DNA of 46,540 nt from the NCBI GenBank assembly GCA_023415275.1, contig JAEZLJ010000113.1, forward strand, positions 1-46,540. Direction: 5' to 3'. A program made the translations under genes and the position numbers. The DNA is from Bacteroidota bacterium (GTDB taxonomy: Bacteria; Bacteroidota; Bacteroidia; Chitinophagales; Chitinophagaceae). Each line of letters opens with the position of its first letter. The first letter of the stretch is position 1. Below are positions 1 to 7,326 of this stretch, in pieces. Under the pieces are notes generated by a model. The model saw only the letters and a list, made by a program, of their open reading frames with translations. It had not been told where the DNA came from and searched no databases.

Positions 1-28
1 AGGTAGGGCTGAGGTAGGTAGGAGAGGG

Positions 29-68
29 AATGTCGAACAGAGGAACAAGGAATATTGAATTGCGAAGG
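29..68. repeat. Degenerate GAACAAGGAAT/TCGAAGG-type dispersed repeat
   Basis: The stretch reads as blocks AATGTCGAACA, GAGGAACAAGGAAT, ATTGAAT and TGCGAAGG. From memory, strings of alternating TCGAA and AAGGAAT blocks recur in intergenic DNA of many Bacteroidota, and this looks like a decayed copy. Only one copy is seen in the window, so the family assignment rests on recollection rather than on internal repetition. Confidence 0.4.
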
Positions 69-315
69 ATTAGGGCGGAGGGGATTTATGATTAGGGGCT
101 TTTCTTAGGTGGAGGGTTGAGAAATGATCCATAAACAATTTGTAAGGCTCAATGTTCAGGGGAGAGAAAAGCGCTGGGAATGTTAGGATTTTAGGGATTA
201 GAGAGGAAGTGAGAGGAGTGCTTGGGCTGAAAGGGTGGAAAGTTGATAAATGATTGAGACTGAAGGCCGTTCAGGCTTTTAAGACCTTGTAGAAATAGAG
301 GGCGGTTTTCGGATG

Positions 316-343
316 CCGACTCCGAACTCCTGACTCCCGACTC
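316..343. repeat. Four tandem copies of a 7-bp CCGACTC-like unit
   Basis: Four abutting heptamers are visible: CCGACTC (316-322), CGAACTC (323-329), CTGACTC (330-336) and CCGACTC (337-343). The first and last are identical and the middle two differ at one or two positions. The array sits just downstream of the HD phosphohydrolase stop codon on the minus strand. Confidence 0.7.
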
Positions 344-360
344 ATTTACACTTCTGCGGA

Positions 361-975
361 TCAAAGGCCGAGCAATTCGCTTTGTAAATTTTCCCGGGCT
401 TGCTGCTCATATTTCTGGAAGAAGTGGTCAGTTTTAAAAATACGGTCCTGGGAAAGGAAATGCTGTACTACGACTTTGCGACCGGGTTTGTATAGCATAT
501 CGGAATACAGGACGTACTCTTTGCGGATGCCCGTGGTATATGCCGCATAAATATCGGCTGGCTGACCTAGTATGGACAGGTCGGCATCGGTAAATATATT
601 GGTATCCTCATCTGCTGTTCTTTGATGAGACTTGGTGGCCATGATCAAAATGGAGCATTTGCTGATTAATTCCTTGGGCACATCAAGGGTAGCCAGGCGG
701 TTCTCGGCAATGATGATGCTTCTTTCCTCGTTGTCACGGCGCAGTGGGTTGTACACCAGGTCGTGGAAGAAAAGGCTGAATAAAAGGGCATCCTGGTTTT
801 CAATGTAAGATCTGGCATCTACCAGCTCATTATAGAATTGTTGTAAATGGGCAAGTGTGTGATATAACCGCTTGGGATTGGAATAGCTTTTCTCTATTTC
901 AGCCCACACCTGGTCTATCAGCCGTTTATTGCTGCAATAACGTGCAGCAAGGTCAGTAAAGGTTGCTTGCATCAT
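361..975 (-). CDS. HD-domain metal-dependent phosphohydrolase (COG4339-like)
   Basis: A 204-residue cytosolic protein of the HD superfamily; the substrate is unknown. The N-terminal part carries YHTLAHL (His39 and His43), followed by FFHDLVYN with the HD doublet at 71-72, and a later FTDADLSILG segment. This order matches the predicted HD phosphohydrolases of COG4339, which have a similar length. The start is ATG-ATG at 975/972; the first is kept, but the choice does not matter. No signal peptide or membrane segment is visible. It stands alone on the minus strand, with the terminator of the upstream transglycosylase gene between them. The family call is solid; the biological role is not known. 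Confidence 0.8.
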   Translation of the reverse strand: MMQATFTDLAARYCSNKRLIDQVWAEIEKSYSNPKRLYHTLAHLQQFYNELVDARSYIENQDALLFSLFFHDLVYNPLRRDNEERSIIIAENRLATLDVPKELISKCSILIMATKSHQRTADEDTNIFTDADLSILGQPADIYAAYTTGIRKEYVLYSDMLYKPGRKVVVQHFLSQDRIFKTDHFFQKYEQQARENLQSELLGL

Positions 976-1068
976 AGGGTCAATCTTCAGTACGGAATGC
1001 TTTGCTTATAAAATAAGCTACCACTATCACAATGATCAAAAACTTAAGCATCGATAAAAATAATAATA

Positions 1069-1094
1069 AAGGGTTATGTAAAAACATAACCCTT
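1069..1094 (-). terminator. Intrinsic terminator of the lytic transglycosylase gene
   Basis: Perfect 11-bp stem (AAGGGTTATGT at 1069-1079 with ACATAACCCTT at 1084-1094) and a 4-nt loop. On the minus strand it is followed by a T-rich tail (1068 down to about 1052). It begins 12 bp past the transglycosylase stop codon. Confidence 0.8.
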
Positions 1095-1106
1095 GTCATG
1101 TATTTC

Positions 1107-1964
1107 TTATCGGACTGCAATGATGGTATTTTCATCCATCTGAAGGTTCTGTTTCACTTTAAAATCCGACACTTCCTTCAAATACTTTTTGGTCTCCGAC
1201 TTGGTAAGCATGGTAAGGCTGCCTTCCTGCTGAAAATAATAATGGGTGGCTATAAATCTTTTGACGTGCCCCCGGGTCTCCGCAGGCAGAAAAGACTGGA
1301 GGCTCCAGAAATTTCGACTGCCAGAGCGCTTGATGGCTTTTAACACAGGGCCTGAGCCGCTGTTGTAGGCCGCTATTACCAGCAACCAGTCGCCAAATTC
1401 GTTGTACAGGTCTCTTAAATGCTTGGCAGCGGCCACCGTGCTTTTATAGTAATGGGTGCGCTCATCGCGCTTGCCATTTACTTTCAGTCCCAGGTCGCGG
1501 GCGGTGGAAGCCATTAGTTGCCAGGGACCACGGGCACCGACATGAGACAGGGCGGAGGCTTTTAGCTGGGACTCTACTACTGCCAGGTATTTTAATTCCA
1601 CCGGCAGGTCATACTTTTTAAAGATAGGTTCAATGATGTTGAAATAAACGCCGCTCCTTTTTTCTACTGCTTCAAGAGCTTCTGTGTTCTTTTTAATGAA
1701 CTGGCCGGCATATTTTGCCGCCATGGCGTTCATGGTAATCTTTGGAGCTTCTGGTTCCGCTTCAGCAGCTGCCAGCACTACAGTATCTGCAGGCAATTGC
1801 ACTGAAGTGTCTTTGCATAGGGTTTGATGAACCATTGGATTGCCGGAAAGAGCTGAGTCATTACTAAGGGTTTGTGCTTTGGGGCTAACGCTGAATGGGG
1901 ATACCATAATAAACAAAGCGCCATGACCAAAGAACCCTGCTTTAACTAATTTTCTTTTCAACAT
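1107..1964 (-). CDS. Lytic transglycosylase with SLT (goose-lysozyme-like) domain
   Basis: A 285-residue exported protein that should cleave the MurNAc-GlcNAc bond of peptidoglycan, in the MltD/Slt70 fold family. After a basic, hydrophobic N-terminus (about residues 1-30, a likely signal peptide), the SLT domain spans roughly 113-225. It shows AVVESQL with the catalytic Glu131, then GARGPWQLM (143-151) and the IAAYNSGSGPV segment (197-207), all family hallmarks. No LysM repeats follow, unlike MltD proper. ATG start at 1964. The gene is monocistronic, with a clear terminator. It fits the wall-turnover genes elsewhere in the window (DacB-like, NagZ fusion, PBP2). The enzyme family is secure; its specific cell-cycle role is not. 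Confidence 0.88.
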   Translation of the reverse strand: MLKRKLVKAGFFGHGALFIMVSPFSVSPKAQTLSNDSALSGNPMVHQTLCKDTSVQLPADTVVLAAAEAEPEAPKITMNAMAAKYAGQFIKKNTEALEAVEKRSGVYFNIIEPIFKKYDLPVELKYLAVVESQLKASALSHVGARGPWQLMASTARDLGLKVNGKRDERTHYYKSTVAAAKHLRDLYNEFGDWLLVIAAYNSGSGPVLKAIKRSGSRNFWSLQSFLPAETRGHVKRFIATHYYFQQEGSLTMLTKSETKKYLKEVSDFKVKQNLQMDENTIIAVR

Positions 1965-2394
1965 TGTTTTCTTTTAAGGGTTAAACAATGCCGACCCTAA
2001 GAACATGGATTACAGCAAGGGTTATTTCACAAGGATGATTGAGTGGGTTAGCTCAGAGAATATTGGCAGGGGTAATTCAGGGAAAGTGGATTCTTGAAAA
2101 CTCAGATCTTCCGGGGGACGGACATAATTGGGTTTTTCGCGTCCGGAGAACTGGGTTGATGTTACCTAAAGCATCAAATGTAGTCTCCGTGTTTGGTAAG
2201 TCATAGCTTTTGGAGATATGAAAATTTACGATTGATATATAAATGGCTGAGAATGAAATGTGTTAGCTTATGGAATCAAGCCTTTAAACTTATTCACATT
2301 GCGTGCAATCATGGTGATAAAATGTAATGTAATGCCCTAAAATGAAGTGCGGAGGCTTATTAGCGTGCCGATGAAAGCATAAAATGAAAGGCCT
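1965..2394. other. Intergenic region without recognisable gene
   Basis: About 430 bp between the transglycosylase start and the stop of the DHFR-like gene. I found no gene-length frame, no exact TAnnTTTG element facing either gene and no strong hairpin. A loose inverted repeat (CGGAC near 2125 with GTCCG near 2143) is too short to interpret. It may be decayed coding sequence, but I could not recognise any protein in it. Confidence 0.5.
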
Positions 2395-2916
2395 TTATTT
2401 CTTCAGTTCATACTTCAGGGAGATAAGCCCGGTATCATAGGTTTTTGACTCCAACAGTTGTAGCAGACGGCGGTGATCGGCATGAGGAAACAGTTGTTTT
2501 CCGCTGCCCAGCAAAATGGGGTGCACACTTAGCCAGAACTGGTCTACAAGGTTATGTTCTAAAAAATAGGCTGTGAGTGATGCTCCACCAAAAAGCCATA
2601 TATCCTTGCCTGGCTGTTGAAGAATGCTTTTCACTTCCTGCGCTGCATCTCCTTTCACCAGTATGGCGCCTGGCTTTACCTCAGTTAAAGTATTGGAGAA
2701 AATATACTCGTTCATTTTAGGAAAACCAGGACTCGGATTCTCGCCCATGGATTGCATCAGTTCATAACTTTTGCGGCCAATGAAAAGACTATCTACCTGG
2801 GTAAAAAATTCTGACAATCCGTAATCCTGGTCAGTAAAGCACCAGTCATATTCTCCATTTGGACCTTCAATGTATCCATCCAGGCTAATGGCCAGTCCAA
2901 GAATTACTTTTCGCAT
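2395..2916 (-). CDS. Dihydrofolate reductase family protein (RibD C-terminal-like)
   Basis: A 173-residue protein resembling the stand-alone RibD-C/DHFR-like proteins (YyaP/YwjB type), which are presumed NAD(P)H-dependent reductases of unknown substrate. The start reads VILGLAISLDGYIEGPNGEY, the usual opening of this family. Later comes FIGRKSYELM, then the nucleotide-binding-like segment DIWLFGGASLTAYFLEH and HPILLGSGKQLF. Length is typical. ATG start at 2916. A short palindrome (2929-2942) lies 12 bp upstream and could be an operator. It is divergent from the DinB-like gene at 3106, and the two could share control. The family call is good; no pathway is implied by the neighbours. Confidence 0.82.
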   Translation of the reverse strand: MRKVILGLAISLDGYIEGPNGEYDWCFTDQDYGLSEFFTQVDSLFIGRKSYELMQSMGENPSPGFPKMNEYIFSNTLTEVKPGAILVKGDAAQEVKSILQQPGKDIWLFGGASLTAYFLEHNLVDQFWLSVHPILLGSGKQLFPHADHRRLLQLLESKTYDTGLISLKYELKK

Positions 2917-2928
2917 GAGGTGATTTTA

Positions 2929-2942
2929 TGTAACAAGTTACA
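2929..2942. promoter_or_regulatory. Candidate operator palindrome TGTAAC-N2-GTTACA
   Basis: A perfect 6-bp inverted repeat with a 2-bp centre lies between the DHFR-like gene (start 2916, minus) and the divergent DinB-like gene (start 3106, plus). Size and spacing suit a dimeric helix-turn-helix repressor. No regulator gene is adjacent, so binding is inferred only. Confidence 0.35.
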
Positions 2943-3105
2943 AAATGAAAAAATGTTTCAGTACAGCCCCGTATGTTATAGTTAAATCTATGTTCATTAG
3001 GTAGTGGCAGGTGTTTGCCTCTTCTTTGTATCTTCGAACTATTGTGCATAGGAAACGTTTACCCATATGCGCAAAATTCTTTCTGTTTAATTAAAATAGA
3101 CACCT

Positions 3106-3588
3106 ATGGACCAGGTTACGGTTAAGACTAAAATTGATATTACCAACCGCAAACATCTCAATCAGTTATTAGATCAATTGACTGACACCACTGCACCAAG
3201 GTGGGGCGTAATGCAACCACAGCATATGGTTGAGCACCTTATAAAGACCTTGCAGCATTCAAATGGTAAAAAAGAGATTGGTCAGAAGTCAACTGAGGAA
3301 GAAGCCAAACAAGCTAAAGCAGCTTTCATTTATACAGATGTAGAAATGCCAATGGGATTAAAGAGTTCACTAGCAGGTGAAACACCTGATCCTTTGCAAT
3401 TTCCGGATCTTGATACAGCAAAGCAGCAATTGAACAAAGAGCTAGATGATTTTGAGAACTGGTACCAGGAACATCCAACTGCTGTTTTTGTGCAACCACG
3501 TTTAGGAAAGTTGAATCACCAGGAATGGATCGTATTGCACAATAAACATTTTACACATCATTTTAAGCAATTCGGATTGCTGTCATGA
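3106..3588 (+). CDS. DinB/DUF1569-like protein
   Basis: A 160-residue soluble protein. Two histidine-bearing segments, MQPQHMVEHL near residues 37-46 and HNKHFTHHFKQFGLL at the C-terminus, resemble the widely spaced His motifs of DinB/YfiT-type four-helix metal-binding proteins, and the length and ending match DUF1569 proteins of Bacteroidota. The biochemical function is unknown. ATG start at 3106. The next gene (VOC protein) follows 42 bp later on the same strand, so the two may be co-transcribed. I am fairly sure of the superfamily, less so of the exact DUF. Confidence 0.6.
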   Translation: MDQVTVKTKIDITNRKHLNQLLDQLTDTTAPRWGVMQPQHMVEHLIKTLQHSNGKKEIGQKSTEEEAKQAKAAFIYTDVEMPMGLKSSLAGETPDPLQFPDLDTAKQQLNKELDDFENWYQEHPTAVFVQPRLGKLNHQEWIVLHNKHFTHHFKQFGLLS

Positions 3589-3630
3589 TTGATAGGATCA
3601 GATGTTTAAGTAACCCAAATAAACTAAAGC

Positions 3631-4017
3631 ATGGATCTAAAAGATAAGAACCTGGTGCAAGGAATTGATACGGTCATCATTCGTGTAAGCGACCTGGAAC
3701 AATCTATGGCCTGGTACAAGGATAGATTGGGTTTTACCACAATATGGAATGACGAGCACATGAAACTGGTAGTATTGGATACAAGGGGAGCAGTCAGTAT
3801 CACTTTATGGGAAACCGATCATAAAATAGATTGCCATAAGGATGCAGCCTCTTTCCCTATATTTAAAACAACTGATGTGAATAGCCTATATGAATACATG
3901 AAAGACCATGGCGTTGTGGTTGAACCTATCATCCGGGATGAGTATGTGGCCTATTTCGTCTTTTATGATCCGGATGGTAATATGTTGGAAGCCTGCCAGA
4001 CGCTGGTTAAAGGCTAA
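3631..4017 (+). CDS. VOC (glyoxalase/bleomycin-resistance-like) family protein
   Basis: A 128-residue single-domain vicinal-oxygen-chelate protein. Typical signs are IDTVIIRVSDLEQSMAWYKD at the N-terminus (first beta strand and helix), the LGFTTIW strand, and the C-terminal VAYFVFYDPDGNMLEACQ with the DPDGN turn and a metal-ligand Glu position. Substrate cannot be told from sequence: VOC proteins include lyases, dioxygenases and resistance proteins. ATG start at 3631. It is the middle gene of three co-directional small genes, with the PHP-type hydrolase 58 bp downstream. Confidence 0.85.
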   Translation: MDLKDKNLVQGIDTVIIRVSDLEQSMAWYKDRLGFTTIWNDEHMKLVVLDTRGAVSITLWETDHKIDCHKDAASFPIFKTTDVNSLYEYMKDHGVVVEPIIRDEYVAYFVFYDPDGNMLEACQTLVKG

Positions 4018-4075
4018 CAGCATTTTTATTTATCTTTCCGATCCAGCAGATTATAATAATTGATTACCCGGTATA

Positions 4076-5284
4076 ATGATTACAATACGCAGTTTCTTTT
4101 TGGTCCTCCTTTTCCATGTTGCCCTGGCACTTCACGCACAACAAAATCCGGCTAAATGGTACAAGGGCAATACACATACCCATTCTTTATGGAGTGATGG
4201 CGATGATTTTCCTGAGATGATCATGGACTATTACAAGTCTCATGGCTATGATTTTATCGCACTCTCTGACCATAACACACTTGCAGCAGGGGATAAATGG
4301 GTGCAGGTGCCAGCCCATCCTTTTCGCCAGCACCGTTACCAGGAATACCTGGAAAAGTATGGGAAGGATTGGGTGGTTTCTAAAAAAGACAGTGCCGGCA
4401 GGATCAGTGTAAAATTGAAAACTCTGGAAGAATACAGGCCCTTGTTTGAAGAACCAGGCAAGTTCCTGGTGATGCAGGCAGAGGAAATAACAGACTCCTA
4501 TAAAGGCAAGCCATTGCATATGGGCGCTGTGAATGTAAAGGAAGTGATCAAGCCACAAGGGGGCAACAGTGTAACCGAAGTAATGCAGAACAACCTGGAT
4601 GCTGTGTATGATCAGCGGGCTAAAACCGGACAGGCCATGTTCCCGCATATTAATCATCCGAACTTCGGCTGGGCTGTCAAAATAGAAGACATGTTTCCCT
4701 TAAAAGGGGAGCGCTTTTTTGAAGTATATAACGGGCACCCGCATGTGCATAATTATGGTGACTCGGTAGTGATGGGTATGGAAGAATTATGGGATAAGTT
4801 GCTCATCCGTTTCATACAGGATGGCAAACCCCTGGTTTTTGGATTGGCCACTGATGATGCACACAATTACCTGGAGCATAGGGTAGGTATGAGCAATCCC
4901 GGGCGTGGATGGCTCAGGGTGAAAGCAAAGGAGCTTACAGCTTCTGCCCTGATTGCTGCCATGGAAAAAGGTGACTTCTATGCCAGTACGGGTGTGGAGT
5001 TGAGCGATGTCCGGTTTAAAAATGGATCACTGCAGGTAAACGTGGCGGCAAAGCCCGGCGAAACTTACACCATCCAGTTTTGGGGCGCAGAAAAACAAGG
5101 CACCGCTGGTAAGGTATTAAAAGAAGTAAAGGGAACGCGCGCTGGCTATCAATTGACAAAGAAAGATCTGTATGTAAGGGCCAAGATCATCTCCAGCAAG
5201 TTGCAGGATAACCCTTTTGAAACTGGAGATCATGAACGAGCATGGACGCAACCGGTTACTACCAGCTCTGTTTCTTATCAATAG
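4076..5284 (+). CDS. Exported PHP-domain metallohydrolase
   Basis: A 402-residue protein with a clear signal peptide (residues 1 to about 21, ending LALHAQQ). The mature N-terminus reads WYKGNTHTHSLWSDG (His34, His36, Asp41), then ALSDHN near 62-67, the metal-binding start of the polymerase-and-histidinol-phosphatase fold. Further His/Asp segments are PHINHPN near 195 and GLATDDAHNY near 262, as in exported CehA/McbA-like members. The C-terminal 100 residues look like a beta-sandwich. The likely reaction is phosphoester or amide hydrolysis outside the cytoplasm, with unknown substrate. ATG start at 4076. It is convergent with the helicase gene, and no terminator is visible between them. Confidence 0.8.
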   Translation: MITIRSFFLVLLFHVALALHAQQNPAKWYKGNTHTHSLWSDGDDFPEMIMDYYKSHGYDFIALSDHNTLAAGDKWVQVPAHPFRQHRYQEYLEKYGKDWVVSKKDSAGRISVKLKTLEEYRPLFEEPGKFLVMQAEEITDSYKGKPLHMGAVNVKEVIKPQGGNSVTEVMQNNLDAVYDQRAKTGQAMFPHINHPNFGWAVKIEDMFPLKGERFFEVYNGHPHVHNYGDSVVMGMEELWDKLLIRFIQDGKPLVFGLATDDAHNYLEHRVGMSNPGRGWLRVKAKELTASALIAAMEKGDFYASTGVELSDVRFKNGSLQVNVAAKPGETYTIQFWGAEKQGTAGKVLKEVKGTRAGYQLTKKDLYVRAKIISSKLQDNPFETGDHERAWTQPVTTSSVSYQ

Positions 5285-5347
5285 GTTCAATAGACCTTGT
5301 GAAAATATGATTTATAGAAAAGATGAATGGCCAGGATAATTTATGTG

Positions 5348-6676
5348 TTAGCGGGCCACATCTATTTTCACTTTTTTGTTCTTCATCTTCTGGTCTTTGA
5401 TCAAATGCAGCACATGGCTTGCTTTAACCTTTCGAACGGCAGCAAAAGAAAAGAAATCCTTTACTTCTATGAGGCCAAGGTCTTCTTTTTTTAATTCCCC
5501 TTTATTGGTCAAAAAACCTACTATATCCACTTTGTTTACCTTGTCTTTTTTACCCGCACTGATAAAAAGGGTGGTCCATTTGGGTTTTTCAGGAAGGGTA
5601 AGATCAGTCGGTAGCTGTATGGGTTGAACTGGTTCTTTTATATACTCTGGTAGTTTTTCATCCTCGCTTAGTATCAGGATAGCGGTGCCGCTGGCATCCA
5701 TACGGGCGGTGCGTCCATTGCGGTGCGTAAAGACTTCGGGTGTGGACGGTAGGTGATAATGGATGATGTAACGGATATTAGGTATGTCAAGTCCCCTCGC
5801 CGCCAGGTCGGTAGTTACCAGGAAGTTGACTGTGCCGTTGCGGAAACGCGCCAATGCTATTTCCCTTTCCCGTTGTTCCATAGCACCATGGTAAAAAGTA
5901 TTGATAATCCCTTTATCTGCCAGCAATTCGGATGTTCGTTCTACTGCTTCGCGGTGATTGCAAAAGATAATAGAGGAGCGATTGCCTAGGTAACAGATCA
6001 ATTTAAAAAGGGTATCTATTTTATCCTTTTCAGGTGATTGAATGGATTGAATAGCCAATGCTGGTGTGGTAACCCCTCCTTCTGGAAGGAAGTTTAATAG
6101 TTCTGCTTCTTCAGCCCCTATGAATTCCGGTATTATTACAGCGGCTGTGGCCGAGGTCAGGATCCTTTTTTTAATGGCAGGCAGTGATTGAACAATGAAG
6201 GATATTTCTTCAAGGAAGCCCAGTTCCAGTGATTTATCAAATTCATCAAGCACCAGTGTATGGATGCTGTCTGCCGTAATATTTAACCTGCGCAAGTGAT
6301 CAGCAATTCGCCCGGGTGTACCTATCAGTACCGCTGGAGGCTGAACCAGGTTGTTTTCTTCAATCTCTCTTTTATGACCTCCATAGCAGCAGGTAGATTT
6401 AAAACCTGTGCCCATGGATTTAAAGACCTGCTCAATCTGCAATGCCAGTTCCCGGGAGGGTACTACGATCATGGCAGCCGTTTTTTTATCGCCCTGCTTT
6501 AAAGACCTTAATATCGGCAACAGGAAGGCCAGGGTTTTCCCCGAGCCAGTTGCCGAAAGTATAATGACATTGTCATGCTTTGCAGTAGCCTCCAGTGCAG
6601 CTTGCTGCATGTCATTGAGTGCGTCTATATTGAGATTGGAAAGTATGTTGTCAACTGAAAAGTTCTGATGCTGCAT
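5348..6676 (-). CDS. DEAD-box-type ATP-dependent RNA helicase, DbpA-like
   Basis: A 442-residue superfamily 2 helicase. In order: Walker A ATGSGKT (42-48), motif Ia PSRELALQ, TPGRIADH, motif II as DEFD (144-147) instead of DEAD, motif III SAT (175-177), TTDLAARGLDIP, and motif VI HRNGRTAR (318-325) instead of HRxGRTGR. The C-terminal 75 residues match the DbpA-type RNA-binding domain, which in E. coli DbpA recognises 23S rRNA, so a role in large-subunit assembly is likely by homology. I chose ATG at 6676 over an in-frame TTG two codons upstream. A TACCTTTG element ends 3 nt before that ATG, which suggests a leaderless mRNA. Confidence 0.88.
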   Translation of the reverse strand: MQHQNFSVDNILSNLNIDALNDMQQAALEATAKHDNVIILSATGSGKTLAFLLPILRSLKQGDKKTAAMIVVPSRELALQIEQVFKSMGTGFKSTCCYGGHKREIEENNLVQPPAVLIGTPGRIADHLRRLNITADSIHTLVLDEFDKSLELGFLEEISFIVQSLPAIKKRILTSATAAVIIPEFIGAEEAELLNFLPEGGVTTPALAIQSIQSPEKDKIDTLFKLICYLGNRSSIIFCNHREAVERTSELLADKGIINTFYHGAMEQREREIALARFRNGTVNFLVTTDLAARGLDIPNIRYIIHYHLPSTPEVFTHRNGRTARMDASGTAILILSEDEKLPEYIKEPVQPIQLPTDLTLPEKPKWTTLFISAGKKDKVNKVDIVGFLTNKGELKKEDLGLIEVKDFFSFAAVRKVKASHVLHLIKDQKMKNKKVKIDVAR

Positions 6677-6679
6677 GCG

Positions 6680-6687
6680 CAAAGGTA
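6680..6687 (-). promoter_or_regulatory. -7 element TACCTTTG directly before the helicase start
   Basis: Exact match on the minus strand to the Bacteroidota -7 consensus TAnnTTTG. Only CGC separates it from the ATG at 6676, so transcription would begin at or near the A of the start codon. No TTG was found at the expected -33 distance. Confidence 0.45.
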
Positions 6688-6789
6688 CTATTTTGAAAAT
6701 GGGTGATCAGTGAAGGACCGATACCCAGGCATTGAGATCCTGTTCCCGATCAATGCAAACTACTTCCTGCCGCGTTTATATATTGGTGG

Positions 6790-7191
6790 TTACAGAAGGA
6801 TGTTAAGCTCTTTACCTGTTAAGACATAATAAAGGTTTTGCAACTGGTGCAGGTGAAAAATATTATTGCTGACAGGAAGGTTATTAATAGTAGCCCTGGC
6901 AAAACATTCCTTATTATTTTTAATGTAGGCTACTATCTCGTTCCTGTTGTTGCCAATAACGGGCAGTTCTAATTTGAATTCCCTGGCCTGTGGTGCCAGC
7001 GGATAATCTTTATTTTCTATAAAACCAGCACTCTCCAATACCGCAGCCTTGAGTACTATCGGGAACATGTCTTTGTCATAACCTTTAGCTATTAAATCAA
7101 AATGCTGCAGGGAGCAACGGGTGGTCAGGATGCGGGTATTCTGTTTTTGCATGATATAATTACCCAGCCTTAATTCATTGGCATCGATCAT
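6790..7191 (-). CDS. Hypothetical protein with IDANELRLGNYI start
   Basis: A 133-residue protein when started at ATG 7191, giving MIDANELRLGNYI; an in-frame start further up (7275) would run into the terminator of the peptidase gene. I recall short Bacteroidota proteins that open with a similar ANELRIGNYV segment and end in LHQLQNLYYVLTGKEL, as here. Several of those are encoded in or near phage or accessory regions, but nothing mobile is seen nearby. No membrane segment, signal peptide or catalytic motif is visible. Function unknown. It lies between the helicase and the M13 peptidase on the same strand and is separated from the latter by a terminator. Confidence 0.6.
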   Translation of the reverse strand: MIDANELRLGNYIMQKQNTRILTTRCSLQHFDLIAKGYDKDMFPIVLKAAVLESAGFIENKDYPLAPQAREFKLELPVIGNNRNEIVAYIKNNKECFARATINNLPVSNNIFHLHQLQNLYYVLTGKELNILL

Positions 7192-7281
7192 CTGGTAAAA
7201 ATAAAGCTCCGGGTTTAATTGTGGGATTATATGATTCCTGGCGCTGAATGATTTACTGAAAGACCCATAGATCAAAATGAA

Positions 7282-7303
7282 AAGCCCCGCGGCTGCGGGG
7301 CTT
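7282..7303 (-). terminator. Intrinsic terminator of the M13 peptidase gene
   Basis: Perfect GC-rich 9-bp stem (AAGCCCCGC with GCGGGGCTT) with a 4-nt loop, followed on the minus strand by TTTTCATTTT. It lies 24 bp past the peptidase stop codon. Confidence 0.88.
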
Positions 7304-7326
7304 CGTGGTCGATGTTGGAAAGTATA

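Larger units (their letters stand above)
1..360. other. Gene-free edge region, G-rich top strand
   Basis: No open frame of gene length is visible on either strand. The top strand is strikingly purine-rich: hand counting over 1-240 gives 93 G against 18 C. The stretch holds a degenerate GAACAAGGAAT-type repeat (29-68) and a 7-bp tandem repeat (316-343), annotated separately. It lies downstream of the minus-strand HD phosphohydrolase gene; whatever lies to the left is outside the window. I saw no promoter or strong terminator in it. Confidence 0.6.

Noticed and set aside
263..279. Small hairpin after the HD phosphohydrolase gene
   Set aside because: Pairs better on the strand opposite to the gene and has no U-tract in the needed direction.
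4187..4657. 156-codon open frame on the minus strand
   Set aside because: Antisense to the PHP-type hydrolase gene with intact metal motifs.
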